Assembly: GCF_958298935.1 (NCBI RefSeq)
Contig: NC_084942.1
Coordinates: 1,619,501-1,683,500, forward strand
Origin: Phragmites australis
Lineage: Eukaryota; Streptophyta; Magnoliopsida; Poales; Poaceae
DNA length: 64,000 nucleotides
Direction of reading: 5' to 3'
The position numbers and the translations under genes were made by a program. Positions 10,914 to 23,024 of this stretch are shown here, piece after piece (the first letter of the stretch is position 1; the number at the start of each line of letters is the position of its first letter). Under the pieces are notes generated by a model that saw only the letters and a list, made by a program, of their open reading frames with translations, ran no database searches and had not been told where the DNA came from.

Positions 10914-12356
10914 CTGCCCAGGCCGGCCGGTGCTGGTCAGCCATCGCCGTGGATGTCTGCCGCCATCCAAATTAATAATCTAGTCGATTCCTGAAGCTGT
11001 AGCATGTAACTAAGTGCAGCTTAATCGGATTATCGGAGTAGGAATCCCGAATCAGATCGATTCTGTTCTCGCAGATTCAGAATCGTGCTATCAAACCATA
11101 AAATCGTGGGTTTCAGAATAAAAAAAAATGATGTGTAAATTATATGACTAAAGATTATCAATTTGCGTGATACTAAAATAAGTAGCGAGAACTGTTACCC
11201 AAGCTAGTTTGGACGAAAAAAAAAACAAATCTTATAACCAATTTTTTTATAATGTTAATGTCCACTTTCAGAAATGGATAACGAGAGTTAGCAATCATAT
11301 AAATGTGAAACGTGTGACATTTACAAGACAACCTTTGTTGAATCAGCTTCAGAAACACATCATGCAGGTTGCAAAGTCATGCGCATATTGAATGATCATC
11401 CTCACCTACTATTCTTGACTTTTCAGTGTGTCGATCACCAAAAGGTCAGCTGGTCCATTTCTAGTTGCGTGGGTCAGTGTGAGACAGGTATACAGGCCAA
11501 GTCACTCTCACAGTCTCACTCCATGTGCCTTGCTGGATTGATCTCCAGGTTCAAACCTTTTCAATTTATATATGCCCGCCAGGTACATGGAGCTTCAATT
11601 CATGCATGCATGGATGATCGACAGACGAGCTCGACCGTTCAGTTTGGCTTCAGCGCCCTTTCGCTTTCAACGCATATATCATGCGCTAGCTCGAGCACAA
11701 ACAACTACGCGATCGATCGACATGCATGTGTGGATGTTTTAATTTAGGTCCTCAATCTGTTGCTCTTCGATTGGGGTTGCTTTCTTTTCCTGAAAAAGTT
11801 GGTTGGTTGATTGGGGTGGATTTTGCAATGTTGGGATGCTTATGTGTCACAACTTTTTTTTTGCTTTGATGTATTGTCTAGATCTTTGAGCTTTGGCTAC
11901 TATTTGTTGTTGACTACTGGTATTTCTTTTTTTTAAAAGAGCTTTTGTACTTTGTAGCGTGTCGAGGTGGCTTTGGTTGCAAATACATGAGTGATAAGAA
12001 AAGTAAGTTTAAGATGGATACCCTTCACTAGCTTCTGATTATTGTTTGTTGCATTTGATAGGTGTATATATATACGTATGTATGTATGTGTGTGTGCATT
12101 GCATGCATGTACAATGATTCATCGAGTGTAGTCCTATCTATGCATTATTATTTAGGGATGATAGGTCGATTTTTTGAGAAATGTTGAAGCAAATTGAGAT
12201 AAGCTGCAATAATTTTGATCATACTGATGATGCCAATTATTTATGCATTTAGGTTAGTCGCAATATAATCCAACACTACTACAAAACATCACATATCTGA
12301 TATGATATCGCAAACGCAAAACAAAAATGGACTGAGAATGGAAAAGGTAGATGGTC
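10914..12356. other. Intergenic, no gene seen
   Basis: A short GC-rich part (10914-10980) continues the interrupted target DNA from before 5435. The rest is AT-rich with no recognisable gene. Open frames at 11379-11747 and elsewhere show no domain. Confidence 0.45.
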
Positions 12357-13759
12357 TGAAAGTGCATCTAGGCCCCTAAGTGGGTTTTGGTGATAATAAC
12401 AAAGCAATTAAAGAACTAATAAGTTTTATGAGTTATGGACAGATCTTAGTTATATCAAGTGAAAAGTGTGACGCATTGTGAACTCCAAAAACAAATAAAA
12501 GAAAGCGGCTTGGCTCCTATAATTTTTAAATTCTTTTATACTTTATATTTGAGTTTAGAATGCCGTACTATAAAGGAGACATGAAATCTACTTGGTTGTA
12601 TAAAGACAGTGCTTAAAAGTCCAAACAAACACATGAGAGTCATAGAAGTTAGCCCTAAATCTTTTGTTTTAGAAAAATGCGGAAGGTCCGCACTTTTCTG
12701 TTGAGTATCCTAAGTGGTACGGAAGGTCCGCACTTTTTTGCAGAGTATCCGGACTTCTGCGGATGGTCCGCACTTTTGTGCAGAGGGTCCACACTTTGGT
12801 GAGTTCTCAGCTTACTGCGGAATCTGCACTTTTATGGGGAGTGTCCGCATAAGTGCGGAGGTTCCGGACTTGTGCGGAGGGTCCGCACTTTTCAGAGTAT
12901 AATGTCTAGTTTTTTAGGGTGGAGTATAAAAATCCCACACCCTTCAATGCAACAGCACCTGAGCTTTTCAATTCCGACCAGCTTTGAGACAAAAGGCTTC
13001 TAGCTCATTAAAAGCTCATTTCCATTCCCCTTTTGTGATTCTTGTTGAGATCTTTGTTAGGGTTGAGTGAGTTTGAGCAATAGTGCTAGTGAGATACAAA
13101 GCCATCCTTTTGAGCACTCGTCTCTTCGTCAAGCCGGTGGTTTCAAGTTCGTTACTCTTGGTGGTTCGTCCGGCTAGACGGCTAGGCGTCGCCCGTTAAG
13201 CTCCCAAGTTTGTAGTGAGCCCCGGGTCGTTTGTATCACCCCAACAAGTTGAGTAAGAAATCCGAAGCTCGATCTTTGTGGTCGCTTTAGTGAGGATAGG
13301 GTTGAAAAAGATCCGGCTCTTTGTGAGCTCCTCAACGGAGACGTAGGCACTTCTTTGTGGAGTGGCCGAACTCCGGTAAACAAATTCTTGTGTCAACTTT
13401 GTTCAGTTTCTTGCATTTGGTTATACTCTTTTGTTTGAATAGAATTCTAGGGTTTAAACCTGATCTATCTCATTGTAAAGTTTGAGCTGTAGGTATTTGA
13501 TCTTATAGGTCGGCATACATCTACTGATGCTTGGTAACCTGTAAAATTGTCACACCTCATCTCAGATTTCGCTTCAGTTCAAGTTTCCCCAAAAAGTCCG
13601 GAGTATCGGCACTTTTCTACGGAACCTCTAAACAAGTGCGGAGGTTCCGGACAAAAGTGCGAAAGGTCCGAACTTTTTCTGATCTGTTGTTTTAAGTTTG
13701 CAGAATTTTTAGGTTTCACCTATTCACCCCCCTCTAGGCGATATTTCAGGTTCTCTATA
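12357..13759 (+). mobile_element. LTR (probably solo) of a copia-like family, plus orientation
   Basis: Starts TGAAAGTGCATCTAGGCCCC and ends in the block TATTCACCCCCCTCTAGGCG characteristic of this family; the exact right end (about 13759) is uncertain. No internal retrotransposon region adjoins. Between 12676 and 12895 and again at 13590-13680 it contains clustered units of GCGGA-GGTCCGCACTTTT in direct and inverted form. Related LTRs lie at 14664, 25837 and 39737. No target duplication could be matched. Family assignment (SIRE-like copia) rests on the copy near 38-41.6 kb. Confidence 0.65.
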
Positions 13760-13777
13760 GGAACCGTCTGTTGTTAA

Positions 13778-14535
13778 GGGTGCGTTTGGTAGGGATGCAG
13801 ATTCTCTCATAAACGTTTTGGTTCCAGATTCTCTAAAGAAACGTTTCTCTTGTTAATTTGAATCACTAAAGGAAACTATTTGGCTAGATATATAGATTCA
13901 GAGAGGACAGTGGTGTAATTGACCATTTTACCCTTTGTTGAAATGTTGTATTTTTTTTTGCAATAACAACACTATAATATTAACAATTTACATATGAGCA
14001 ATTGTTGCATGCATTTGAATTTAATTGGAATTGATTAAATTCATGAAAAGTGACACTTGAAATTTCACAATATAACTTAGAGTTGGAGATAATTTTAAAA
14101 ATTAGTCCATTAATTAAGATTAATATTGGTGAATTTTTTCTATTTTTTGGGAATTATTTTAAAGCTCTAAAAATTCATGGAAGGTGTAAAAATAGTCATC
14201 TTTAATGAATTTTAATTTGAATTATATTCAGTTTTTTAAGTACAACCAGTTAAAATGGGTTGCTTATGAATTATACAACCTTAAAAAAATTGGTAGATTA
14301 TTTGGAGCATTTTTGAAGGTTTAAACCTATAAGGAAAAGAGATGGATTTTTGAGCAATCTTGTAACAGGGGCTTGATTGCGAGAATCGCTCAGAAACAGG
14401 CTCCCAGCGGTTTCAGCGATTCTCTCCTGATTTGTTGAATGGAGTTGCTGGAATCGTTTCTCGGAAGACTGTTTGGCTGCCGGATTCATCAAAACGGCTG
14501 AGAATCCTAAACGATTCCGGCAGCCAAACGGGGCC
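13778..14535. mobile_element. PIF/Harbinger-type non-autonomous element
   Basis: Left end GGGTGCGTTTGGTAGGGAT and right end, on the minus strand, GGCCCCGTTTGGCTGCCGG form imperfect inverted repeats. Flanking triplets are TAA at 13775-13777 and TAA at 14536-14538, the classic target duplication. The 758-bp interior is AT-rich and non-coding with gattct-type subterminal repeats. Confidence 0.72.
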
Positions 14536-14663
14536 TAAGTCGGGATGGAAAAAATCGTTTGTGATATGTGTACATTGCTATCAGTTTCTCAAGGGGGGCA
14601 TATGCGATATCCCTCTATGTTGTTGTAGATACCTTCTTTGAGAAACCGAGTGTGATGACTTAT

Positions 14664-15897
14664 TGTAGGATTGAGAATAGTGACTAGAGGGGGGTGAATA
14701 CGTGACTTACCAATTTTTTTCAAAATGAATGACCTTCTCATATTTTCTCACCCAACGCACCCAAAACAAATAGCGGAAGCAAGAAACTAAGAGAAACAGA
14801 CCACAACGAAACAAATAGCGGAAGCAAGAAACTAAGAGACAGACCACAACGAAAAACTCTGAAGAAATGGCTCTCATGGATATATTGGGTTGAAGTCCTA
14901 AGAATCAACGGATACAAGATTATGTAACAAATCACAAGAGATTGATAAGTGAGACATAAAGATTTGTTCACCGAAGTTTGACCACTCCACAAAGAAGTGT
15001 CTATATCTTTGTTGATGAGCTCACAAAGAGCCAGATCTCTTCCAACCATTTGCTCACTCAAGCGATTACAAAGATCAAGTTAGGGTTACTTACTCAATTC
15101 GTAGGGGTAAAACAAACATCCCGAGACTCACCACAAGATTGGAAGCTTGACGGATAACACCTAGCTGTCTAGGTGGACGAACCAGCAAGAGTAACAAACA
15201 CGAAATCACCGGGTTGACGAAGAAAATGAATGCTCAAAGATTAGAGTTATTCTCTGTAGCATTAAATCTCTCTCCCAATCTAACTCTCAAAACTTTGCAA
15301 AACTCAAGCTAAAGTAAGATGGGGGAGAATACTTTTGGCTCTAAAGTTGTTCACCTTTTTTATAAAGCCGTAGCCAGCCAAAGGGGGCAGGGGTGATGAA
15401 GTATTTATACCTAATTCTTAAAAACTAGCCATTACAACTGTCAGAATACGGACTCTCCGTAAAAATGTGGAGACTCCGTAAAAATACGAACCTTCTGCAC
15501 ACCCTTAGTTAACCCAAACTTCGCAAAAGTGTGAACTATCAGCAAAAATACTGACACTCCACATTTGCACATATTTATAACATAAGGGCTAACCTAGATG
15601 CAAGTATAGTGTTTAAGGTGTCTCTCATAGGTTGTTAGATCTTTTGAATACTGTTTCTGTGCAAACAAGTAAATTTCGTATCCCTTTAATAGTACGATAT
15701 CCTAAACTCAATCTTAAAAGATAAATGAATTTAAAACTATATGATCCATAAACCGTTTTTTCTTTTTCTTTTGGGATCACCATACGTCAAATTCTCACTT
15801 GATTAAATTACGCATGTCCATATTTCATAAACTCATTACTTCTTTATTTATTTTGTCATTATCATTAAAACCCACTTAAAACCTAGATGCACTTTCA
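14664..15897 (-). mobile_element. LTR of the same copia-like family, minus orientation
   Basis: On the minus strand it starts TGAAAGTGCACATCTAGG-like sequence (reverse complement of CCTAGATGCACTTTCA at 15882-15897) and ends CTCTAGTCACTATTCTCA followed by ATCCTACA. It carries degenerate copies of the family's short repeated motif (for example GACTCTCCGTAAAAATGTGG at 15451). A 45-bp direct repeat (AAATAGCGGAAGCAAGAAAC) sits at 14768-14855. The 5-bp flanks do not match. Confidence 0.65.
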
Positions 15898-16229
15898 GTG
15901 CCAAGAAGTTCTGGTGGGTGAAGCTTGATGATCCAGTGGACACGGGTAAGCTGTGCCACCCGCAGGCGCTCACCAAGTTCTGCTTCTTCCTGATGGACGC
16001 GCTGAAGGAGAGGTGCGAGGATGAAGCCACTAATCTGTGCTTTCTTAGCAAAGGAGCCCGAGAATGTGCTGGTCGTTGGGATATGCGGGAAGCCAAGGCT
16101 GGACGCGGTTCAGGGAATGAATTCGGTAATGCATTCAGGTTAGCGGCAGAAGAGATCGGTGCAGACTATTTCCACGACATGTTTGAGTCATCATGGATTG
16201 TTCTGGATATTGTTGCTTTCAGTTCTTAG
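15898..16229 (+). pseudogene. Orphan coding-like fragment, function unknown
   Basis: Immediately beyond the inverted LTR a GC-rich open frame runs to a stop at 16227-16229. It begins in mid-protein (KKFWWVKLDDPVDTGKL) without a start codon and has codon use like a grass exon for the first 130 bp, where FCFFLMDALKERCEDEA is read; the remainder is less convincing. I do not recognise the family. It could be an exon truncated by the LTR insertion or by deletion. Low confidence that it is expressed. Confidence 0.3.
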
Positions 16230-17998
16230 CTACATCTAGAGCTCCACTTCCTCATTGCGCTAGACTAGTGCTCTTGAGCGCCTTATCTGCTCTTACAGAA
16301 TAGGTTCCTATTTCAAAACAAAGTCCTTTTACTGTTACGGAGAAGTAATTGCTGTGTGTCGTGTGCAATAGTGGTGATCTCCTGATGAGTTTGGAAAACA
16401 TTATACTTTAGATATTTGACAGTATTATGTGATTCAGATCCTATTGATTATGATATTGTATTACTGTTATGTGATTTCATTTTTTTATAAAAAAAGCTTT
16501 ATTATCTCTTATTATTATTACTAGAAGATACAACTGTATAAGAGTTCACTCTCGGCTTTTGCACCACTCAGCTGCATACAGCTTGAAAGACAAGTACGAA
16601 CACCTCAAACAAAACCAAAAATAAAACTCATTTGATGGAGGGAACTCGAAACTGGCAATATTATTGTGGTGGGCACATAATCCGAAGTCTAGAACCCCAT
16701 CCACGTTTGGCAAAGAGCGTTATAATTACCTGCTCCAGTAGCATACATGTCATAGCTCCCACCTCTTGAGAGTTCGTCTACTTAAATACGCACCAAGTAC
16801 GAAGCCAATATTTACATGTATATATAACATGCAAAGGTGATTCATTGATTTCATATGTTTCTAGTAAAAAAAACAAGGATTTTTTCAGTCAGTCATCACA
16901 AATTCATGGTTCTACGGTGAGTATGATGAAAAATAGAGCAGACTTCGCTTTCATGATGTTTTGTGTTAACTGAAATGCTTGCATGCTATTCTTTTTGCTT
17001 TTATGTGTACAATTTATATGCATGAGGTGCTGGTCATCTGAATTTAATCTTTAAAAAAATGAAATGACAATAAATAAGTTTCCTGTAAGAACGTTCTATT
17101 GCATTCTCCGAGTGGCCGTTGTTTGTGATAACCTGAAGATGCTTGACGTTCCCTTCCTTGAAGGAATTCATCAGTGTGTCTTGGAAGTTCAAAGGGCTTG
17201 CTTTTCTTTCAGCTGCGAGTCTTATAAATTTTGCAGTGGAAGATAGTCCAAGATCTATCGGGCTAGGCTACAACAATCCACGGTGAGCTTGGAAATTGGG
17301 CCCTTGAATGAAGCTAAGATTGGCCTAGAAGACTTTGAGTTCGAGTGTTCTTGGGCTGTTGGTGTGTATTGCAGAATAGCTAACGTGGCCCATTTTATCT
17401 TTTTCCCTGCTCTTTTTTGGCGACCCAAAGTACTGTGATGAATTCGTCCACTTGTTCTAGACGGCGGCGGCTTGTCACCGCCGTTCCATGAGACCGCCAG
17501 CGCCCGCGGGAGTCCCCGAGCACATCCGATTACGCAGTTGTCTCCGGCCGTGCACCACCTCGCCGTTGCTGATCAGAACGCTCGATCACACCACCGTCGC
17601 CGAGCACTTTCTGCCTCCCCCGAGCGTCCCATTTCCCGGCGACTGCCGGCACCCATGCTCACATCCTCTTATCTGTAAGTTCCTCTTCTTTCTAGAAACC
17701 TGCTTGACTTTTATTCCTTACAATTTTTCCTTTTGCCTCGTCTGCTTTAGTATGCCGGGTCCGCGGAGTAACAAGATTACCTTCTTCAAATTTTCCTGTC
17801 CTCGCCTTTACCTAAAAGCCGTCCATATAGTTTCCCACGTAGCAACTAGCAAGCCCTCGTGTTTTCCTGTATTTAGGTCTTACAAGGATCTCCAATCGAA
17901 TGTTGATCAACTCTGACGGTCATTGACTAACCGTTTAACTAACTGTTGATGCATAGACATCAGCTCCGTGAACAATTGATGCTTTGACAATGACATCA
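16230..17998. other. Intergenic; GC-rich island at 17460-17680
   Basis: Mostly AT-rich without recognisable genes. At 17461-17678 a GC-rich stretch ends in a plausible splice donor (CTGTAAGTTCC at 17673), resembling a first exon and leader, but no downstream exon could be attached before the hAT element at 18007. No domain is recognisable. Confidence 0.35.
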
Positions 17999-18297
17999 CA
18001 TTCACTCAGTGGCGGATCTAGAGTCACTAAGTATAAGCTCTTTTTCTTCCTTCTCTTTATCTTCTTCTTTTTTAAGAACAAAAGGAGTTTTTTTTCCAGT
18101 TTCATTGACATGAAATCGAACCATTGTCATCGTTTACAGAAGGTTCAAAAGGAAGCATCAGGGGACTCAGCTGCCTATAATGCCCCAAAATAACAGAAGA
18201 GTTAGAAATATAAAAATCGCAACCCAAAGTTCTCCCTGCTAATGTCATGACAAAAAGGTCCTGATCACCCTCATCTGACTTTGATCTGTCAGCGACA

Positions 18298-18489
18298 CTA
18301 ATGTTCGTAGTTGCAGTCAACTGTCATCCGAGCATTGGGACTTCCTGCGCTATCTTCATAACCAACGTCAAACAGCGATCCATCTTCGTCAGCCTTGACT
18401 TCAAGCACAAACCTTGCCAGTTCTTCAATGTCCCTAGAATCTTGCTCCACACTGCATTCATTCCACTCCCGGCTTGCCCCTAAAAACAA
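18298..18489 (-). pseudogene. Coding-like fragment inside the hAT element, unknown function
   Basis: Open frame with plant-like codon use reading EELARFVLEVKADEDGSLFD in the middle and ending in a stop after CNYEH. No start context or recognised domain. Its position inside a hAT element without transposase suggests captured host sequence, but this is inference. Confidence 0.3.
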
Positions 18490-18559
18490 ATACCACTACA
18501 ACATTTCCATAAGCTCCAACCATGTTTAGTTCAGTATATCTATTATTACTAATCCGCCA

Positions 18560-19000
18560 GCATCCTATAGATTCAAAATTGTTAATCACTAGAATGTTAA
18601 ACCACACAGCAATCCAAAATCAAATTTGACAAGCTACCAAGCAATCAAAAAACAAATGATAAATACTTTCAGTTTCAAAGCAGAAAGGCAGGTTTTATCA
18701 GTTACTTCCCTTCGTTTCTGAAGATTGTCCCTGGTTAAAAGCTTATTATTAGACAAAAGTCATAAAAAGATATGCACCTAAGAGGTACTTGAAGATTCCA
18801 AATAGCAAGAGGGTACACAAGTTTAATACCACCGAAGTTAACCACCGCATAAAGAGATTGAACAGAAAAGGATCCATTAGATTCCAACGTCCAGATGGGA
18901 CTGTCAGTTTCTTCAGAGAAGTGAATCGACTCAGCAATGCTAACAACCTCAAGCCACAAATTATACACCCTTTCAGTTACAGTTCTCCTGAAGGTAAACT
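18560..19000 (-). pseudogene. LINE reverse transcriptase zinc-binding region, degenerate
   Basis: The minus strand reads SPIWTLESNGSFSVQSLYAV then IWNLQVPLRC, the typical plant LINE zf-RVT pattern, with stop codons and frameshifts further on. It lies within the hAT element at 18007-19079. Confidence 0.6.
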
Positions 19001-19087
19001 TCTCTTCTTCTTCTTTTTATTTCATGCCTAAAAATTGAAGAGGGGCTTTGGGGGGCTCCCAAGGACGGATCCGCCCCTGCATCCACT

Positions 19088-21447
19088 GATGTATCGTGTA
19101 CCATTATTCTGTTCTGGTGCATTTTCTGATTGAAAAGGATCAACTTGATTGTAAGCGGTGAACAATTTCCGACCACATCGTCAACTGAGAACCTTGTATC
19201 TATAGTATAGTTTGCATCAATCAGAAAGGCCACTATCTACTCCACAATAAACATCTAACTTAATCGCAAAAAAATAAACATCTAACTTGTTGCCTAGAGT
19301 TTTCAATGTGGCTTGACGACCTGTTCTTCTTTAGGTTAAGTTGGTTATTCTCAATCACCGATATTGAAAATTGATTGTCCAATCTGATGATACTTTTATT
19401 CCTGTAGGAATTGCAAACAACTAGTTGTCCTATGCTAATTCCTCAGAACCGGAATAATTTGGGGTGATGCTTCCCTTCAAAATAGTTGACGTGCCACATA
19501 AGGCTACAAAAAATTGTCATGATTTGTTAGTCCATACTGCAACTGTACTTCCTCTTGCTTTCTACACGAATATAAATAATAGTTGATGCCTCAAGAGCAT
19601 ACAACAGCTTTTGCTCGAACTGAGAGTACAATGGTCATTTTGCAAATGTGTTGTCTTTAGAAAATGACAACCATTTTGAATTGTCCACAATTTATTGCAT
19701 GCCAAGAAATTTCTGCTCTAGTTTGCCTTGACATCGCTACTTCCTGCCAGCTTTTGTGACCCTTGTGATAACTGACAATTGGCAACCATCCATCATGTCA
19801 TTTTCTTATCTCAAAATTGTATAATCAATTGATGTTTCTGTGATGATAAATTCATATCAATTTTCCCAACATGCAGATAGTACCATCTGTCTATCTTGGT
19901 TTGAACTTACTGATGACACTAAGATGTGCCTGATGGCCTGCTCAACATCTTAATCTAGCCCTTGCTCTTGCACTGGAGCTTGACAGATTAGCTGGGATAT
20001 ATAGAAGGTGATGTGGTGTGCCATATTAATCCTATTGATTGTGCACTGGTGCAGAAAATCTGCATTTAGTTGGTTACACAATGTTCTCATATATATATGC
20101 CTATGATGTCGAACAAATGAAGTAGGGTTATGATGATGATATAGCGTTAATTTCTTTGCACAAAATATACATCGATGACTTCCTATTGATGTTTCTCAAA
20201 CAGAAGCATCCTGTATTGGACAAGTTGTGTAAGTGCACGATTTGCAGTGAAAGTTTTATGACAGTGAAGATTCACTGGTGTAACCTAGGTAATTAGAAAG
20301 GTCCTCTTATTTAGCATTCTACCTTATGCTGGTTTTCTGTACTAAATATTTAATCTTAAGTAAGCTGGTCTACTGGTCTTGCTCAACAACGTAACAAAAG
20401 AATCGGCTGGCTGAGGTGGTCCATGTGGTGCCAGTCTAGTTAGTAGTTGGGACGTAAGCTACTAACTCTATGTCATGATTATGCTGTACAATTGTGCTTT
20501 CATGTGAAATAAGATATGAAAAAGTTAAAAGCATTGTCTAAAGGTGTCCTCGCTGAAACACTCTTGGTATCTTGTATTGTATGCCCCACACTCTTTTCAT
20601 TTGTATCATGCTGCCAGATGCTGTATCTGTAGTTCACAGATATGGTTTCAGTCATGGTTGGTTGTAATTACTTGGAGTTTTTTTTTTCCTATGGAAATAT
20701 TCCAAGATAACAATTTTGTTTTTATATGTCCTGGTTGTGTCTCTCCTGGTTGCAAATTTATTTGTTTGAAATTCTGTCAAAATAGTTATCTTTTTAGCAA
20801 GTGTCATGTGCTTGTGCAATGTTATCTTTGTATATATCATCATTTATTAGAGGCAGAGTTAGGTCTATTGTGTACATACCTGCAACACTATTTGGATGAT
20901 AATTTACTGATCGAAATACTTTGACTCTTAAAACTCATACCATTGTTACCAGAAGGAGTTATTTCTTAAGTAAATAAGTAGCTCATTGTAATCTATTGCA
21001 TAATTATGCATGTTATTGTATTAATTTTACCAGTGGATAAGGTGATAACTAACAATTTTGTATTATAATTTAGTAAGTTTTTCATATGATCATATAACTG
21101 GTTGGCATTCATCAATTCTTTGATTTATATCCAAACTGTTGAGTTTTTTTTCTAGAATTATACCTAGTTATGCATTATTTTTCTATTTTTTTTGGAAAAT
21201 GCATTATGGTTCCAGAAGACACACCATTTTTGTGTGTGTTTTCACTTTATTCTTCTGTGAACACATTATTTTGCAAATACGAAAAAGATCCACATGTTAC
21301 TGTGAATTTCCGCTTTTTTTCTGGAAACTGCTTGAATTTATGGTTTTATGTGATATGATATTCTGAACAATTAGCAATTAACTTGACACCTGTAACACTG
21401 CTTTCAAAAATAACACAATGTTTTGTGACACTGAATGCAGATATGTC
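19088..21447. other. Intergenic, no gene seen
   Basis: AT-rich DNA. Open frames such as 20544-20924 have no recognisable domain or supportive splice signals. Confidence 0.45.
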
Positions 21448-21455
21448 TTTGTACA

Positions 21456-21885
21456 TAAGGCTGGCAATGGGTCGGGACGGGTCGGGTCTCTGTGGGTTTT
21501 AGATTCGGTGGGGGTGGGTGCAAAATTTGCCCCGCAAGGTCACTGGTCAAGGACCTGATAAGTGTTCGGGTCGGGCGCGGGGGCAGTTTCCGCCTGTGGA
21601 CGTTCATGGGCGCCTGATAACTGATGCACAGTGCTGACCCAGCCAGTCTAGACGCACCACCACCTAACCCTAGTATGCTTGCCGCCCGTCCGCCCGCACC
21701 CGCCTCGGTGCCGCGCCGCTGCCCGTGGTCCCACCCACGGGGTCTCCATCGGGTTTCGGGTCCCCTCTGGGTTTGGGGCCGGGGTGAATTATCACCCGTT
21801 AGCAGTTTCGTGCTTGGGTTAGGTTTTGCAATTCGTGCTTCTGATCAGGTGCGTTCTTGCTGCACCCGCCCCGTTGCCATGCCTA
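21456..21885. mobile_element. hAT-type MITE, 430 bp, perfect target duplication
   Basis: Starts TAAGGCTGGCAATGGGTCGGG and ends CCCGTTGCCATGCCTA, giving imperfect inverted ends (TA-GGC-TGGCAA-GGG). The 8-bp target duplication TTTGTACA is exact at 21448-21455 and 21886-21893. Interior is GC-rich with GGGTCGGGT-type subterminal repeats, typical of some grass hAT elements. No transposase. Confidence 0.85.
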
Positions 21886-21893
21886 TTTGTACA

Positions 21894-22734
21894 TATAGGT
21901 ATTCTTGGATCTAATGGCAATATGTATACAAAATGAGATTCAACAAAAAAGGAGTGGCATGAGTTCATATGATACATAGGTAAAAAGCATAATTTTGAAA
22001 CATTTTGGTACATCAAACAAAGCAATTAACTGGATAAAATCCTTTTTGATAATGATATTTTAAAGCTTATGCTTGTTTTCATCAGCTGTATCCTAGATTC
22101 ACATATTAAATCTTGTCACAGTTTCACATATTGCTGCGAGTCTTACAAACCTAGACTGGAAAGTGAAATCCTTTGGCAATTCAAATATTCGAGCATAGCA
22201 CTGTCTGGGGTGTAACCTTTCTTTCTCTGTTACAGCAGCTGCCTATTAAAGAGCAATTAAATAGTTGATAATGACACTATCATTATGCTATTGCATGCGT
22301 CACTTTCAGATGCCTTGTATTCTTATTCCTGAGGGTATGTATTTATTAGGGGCCAACTGGTGTTAATAAGGTTGAGGTTTGAGTCTAGTGTATGCCTTTG
22401 TGCAGGAATAAAAGAGATGGCAACTTATGCCTGTCAATTGACAAAGTAGTACGGAATGTGCATCTGCATATACAACCAATGCAGGCCTCAGAACAAAGAC
22501 CCATTCTCCCAGAAATGGTATTGGTCCGCAGGAACAGGTGAACGATTGAAGCCTCCCCCTCCACACATATAAAGACTCCTTTTGCTGTCGGTGTTGATGA
22601 ACTGCAAGGTAAAGCTTTTCTTTTCATTAGACTAACTGTAAGGTAAAGTTTTGCACGAGACTTCAGTATTATGGCGCTTGATTGTCAGCGTCTATGGAAG
22701 CTTGATTGACTTCATCTTACTTCTTTTTACTGTC
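21894..22734. other. Intergenic, no gene seen
   Basis: No recognisable gene or element; small open frames at 22363-22627 (minus) have no domain. Confidence 0.4.
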
Positions 22735-22769
22735 GTCAGTCTCTCTACTTCCTCAACTACTGGCTCTTT

Positions 22770-23024
22770 CCAACAGTGGTATCATCGTCTTTTTCATGTT
22801 TGTGGCTCATGTCTGTCTTCATTAGTTCGACGTGATCTTTTAGGATCTTTCTTAGGTGATGTATCCTTAGATTGGCAGGGTTGTAAGTTTGGCAAACCGA
22901 TTTAGTTTCCTTATCTTTATAGTGAGTTAGTGTCTCAATGTACTTTTGATATTATTCACTCAGATATATGGGGTCCAACTCCCTTCATTTCAAAAGTGGG
23001 TCATAGCTACTATATTATTTTTAT
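22770..23024 (+). pseudogene. Copia GAG-pre-integrase / integrase N-terminal part
   Basis: Reads WYHRLFHVCGSCLSSL and later FDIIHSDIWGP, the usual copia order of zinc-binding HHCC region and integrase core start. A TAG stop lies at about 22903. It is cut by the MITE at 23025. Confidence 0.75.

Larger units (their letters stand above)
18007..19079. mobile_element. hAT element carrying LINE and gene-like fragments
   Basis: Left end CAGTGGCGGATC and right end, minus strand, CAGGGGCGGATC are inverted repeats. The 8-bp target duplication is CATTCACT (17999-18006) and CATCCACT (19080-19087), one mismatch, as expected for hAT. There is no transposase. The interior holds, on the minus strand, a degenerate LINE reverse-transcriptase zinc-binding region (about 18560-19000) and a coding-like fragment at 18298-18489, so it looks like a non-autonomous element that has acquired foreign pieces. 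Confidence 0.75.

Noticed and set aside
12676..12895. Regularly repeated GGTCCGCAC units that resemble a CRISPR-like array at first sight
   Set aside because: Units are imperfect, irregularly spaced and in both orientations, and lie within a plant LTR; CRISPR arrays are not expected in a plant nucleus.
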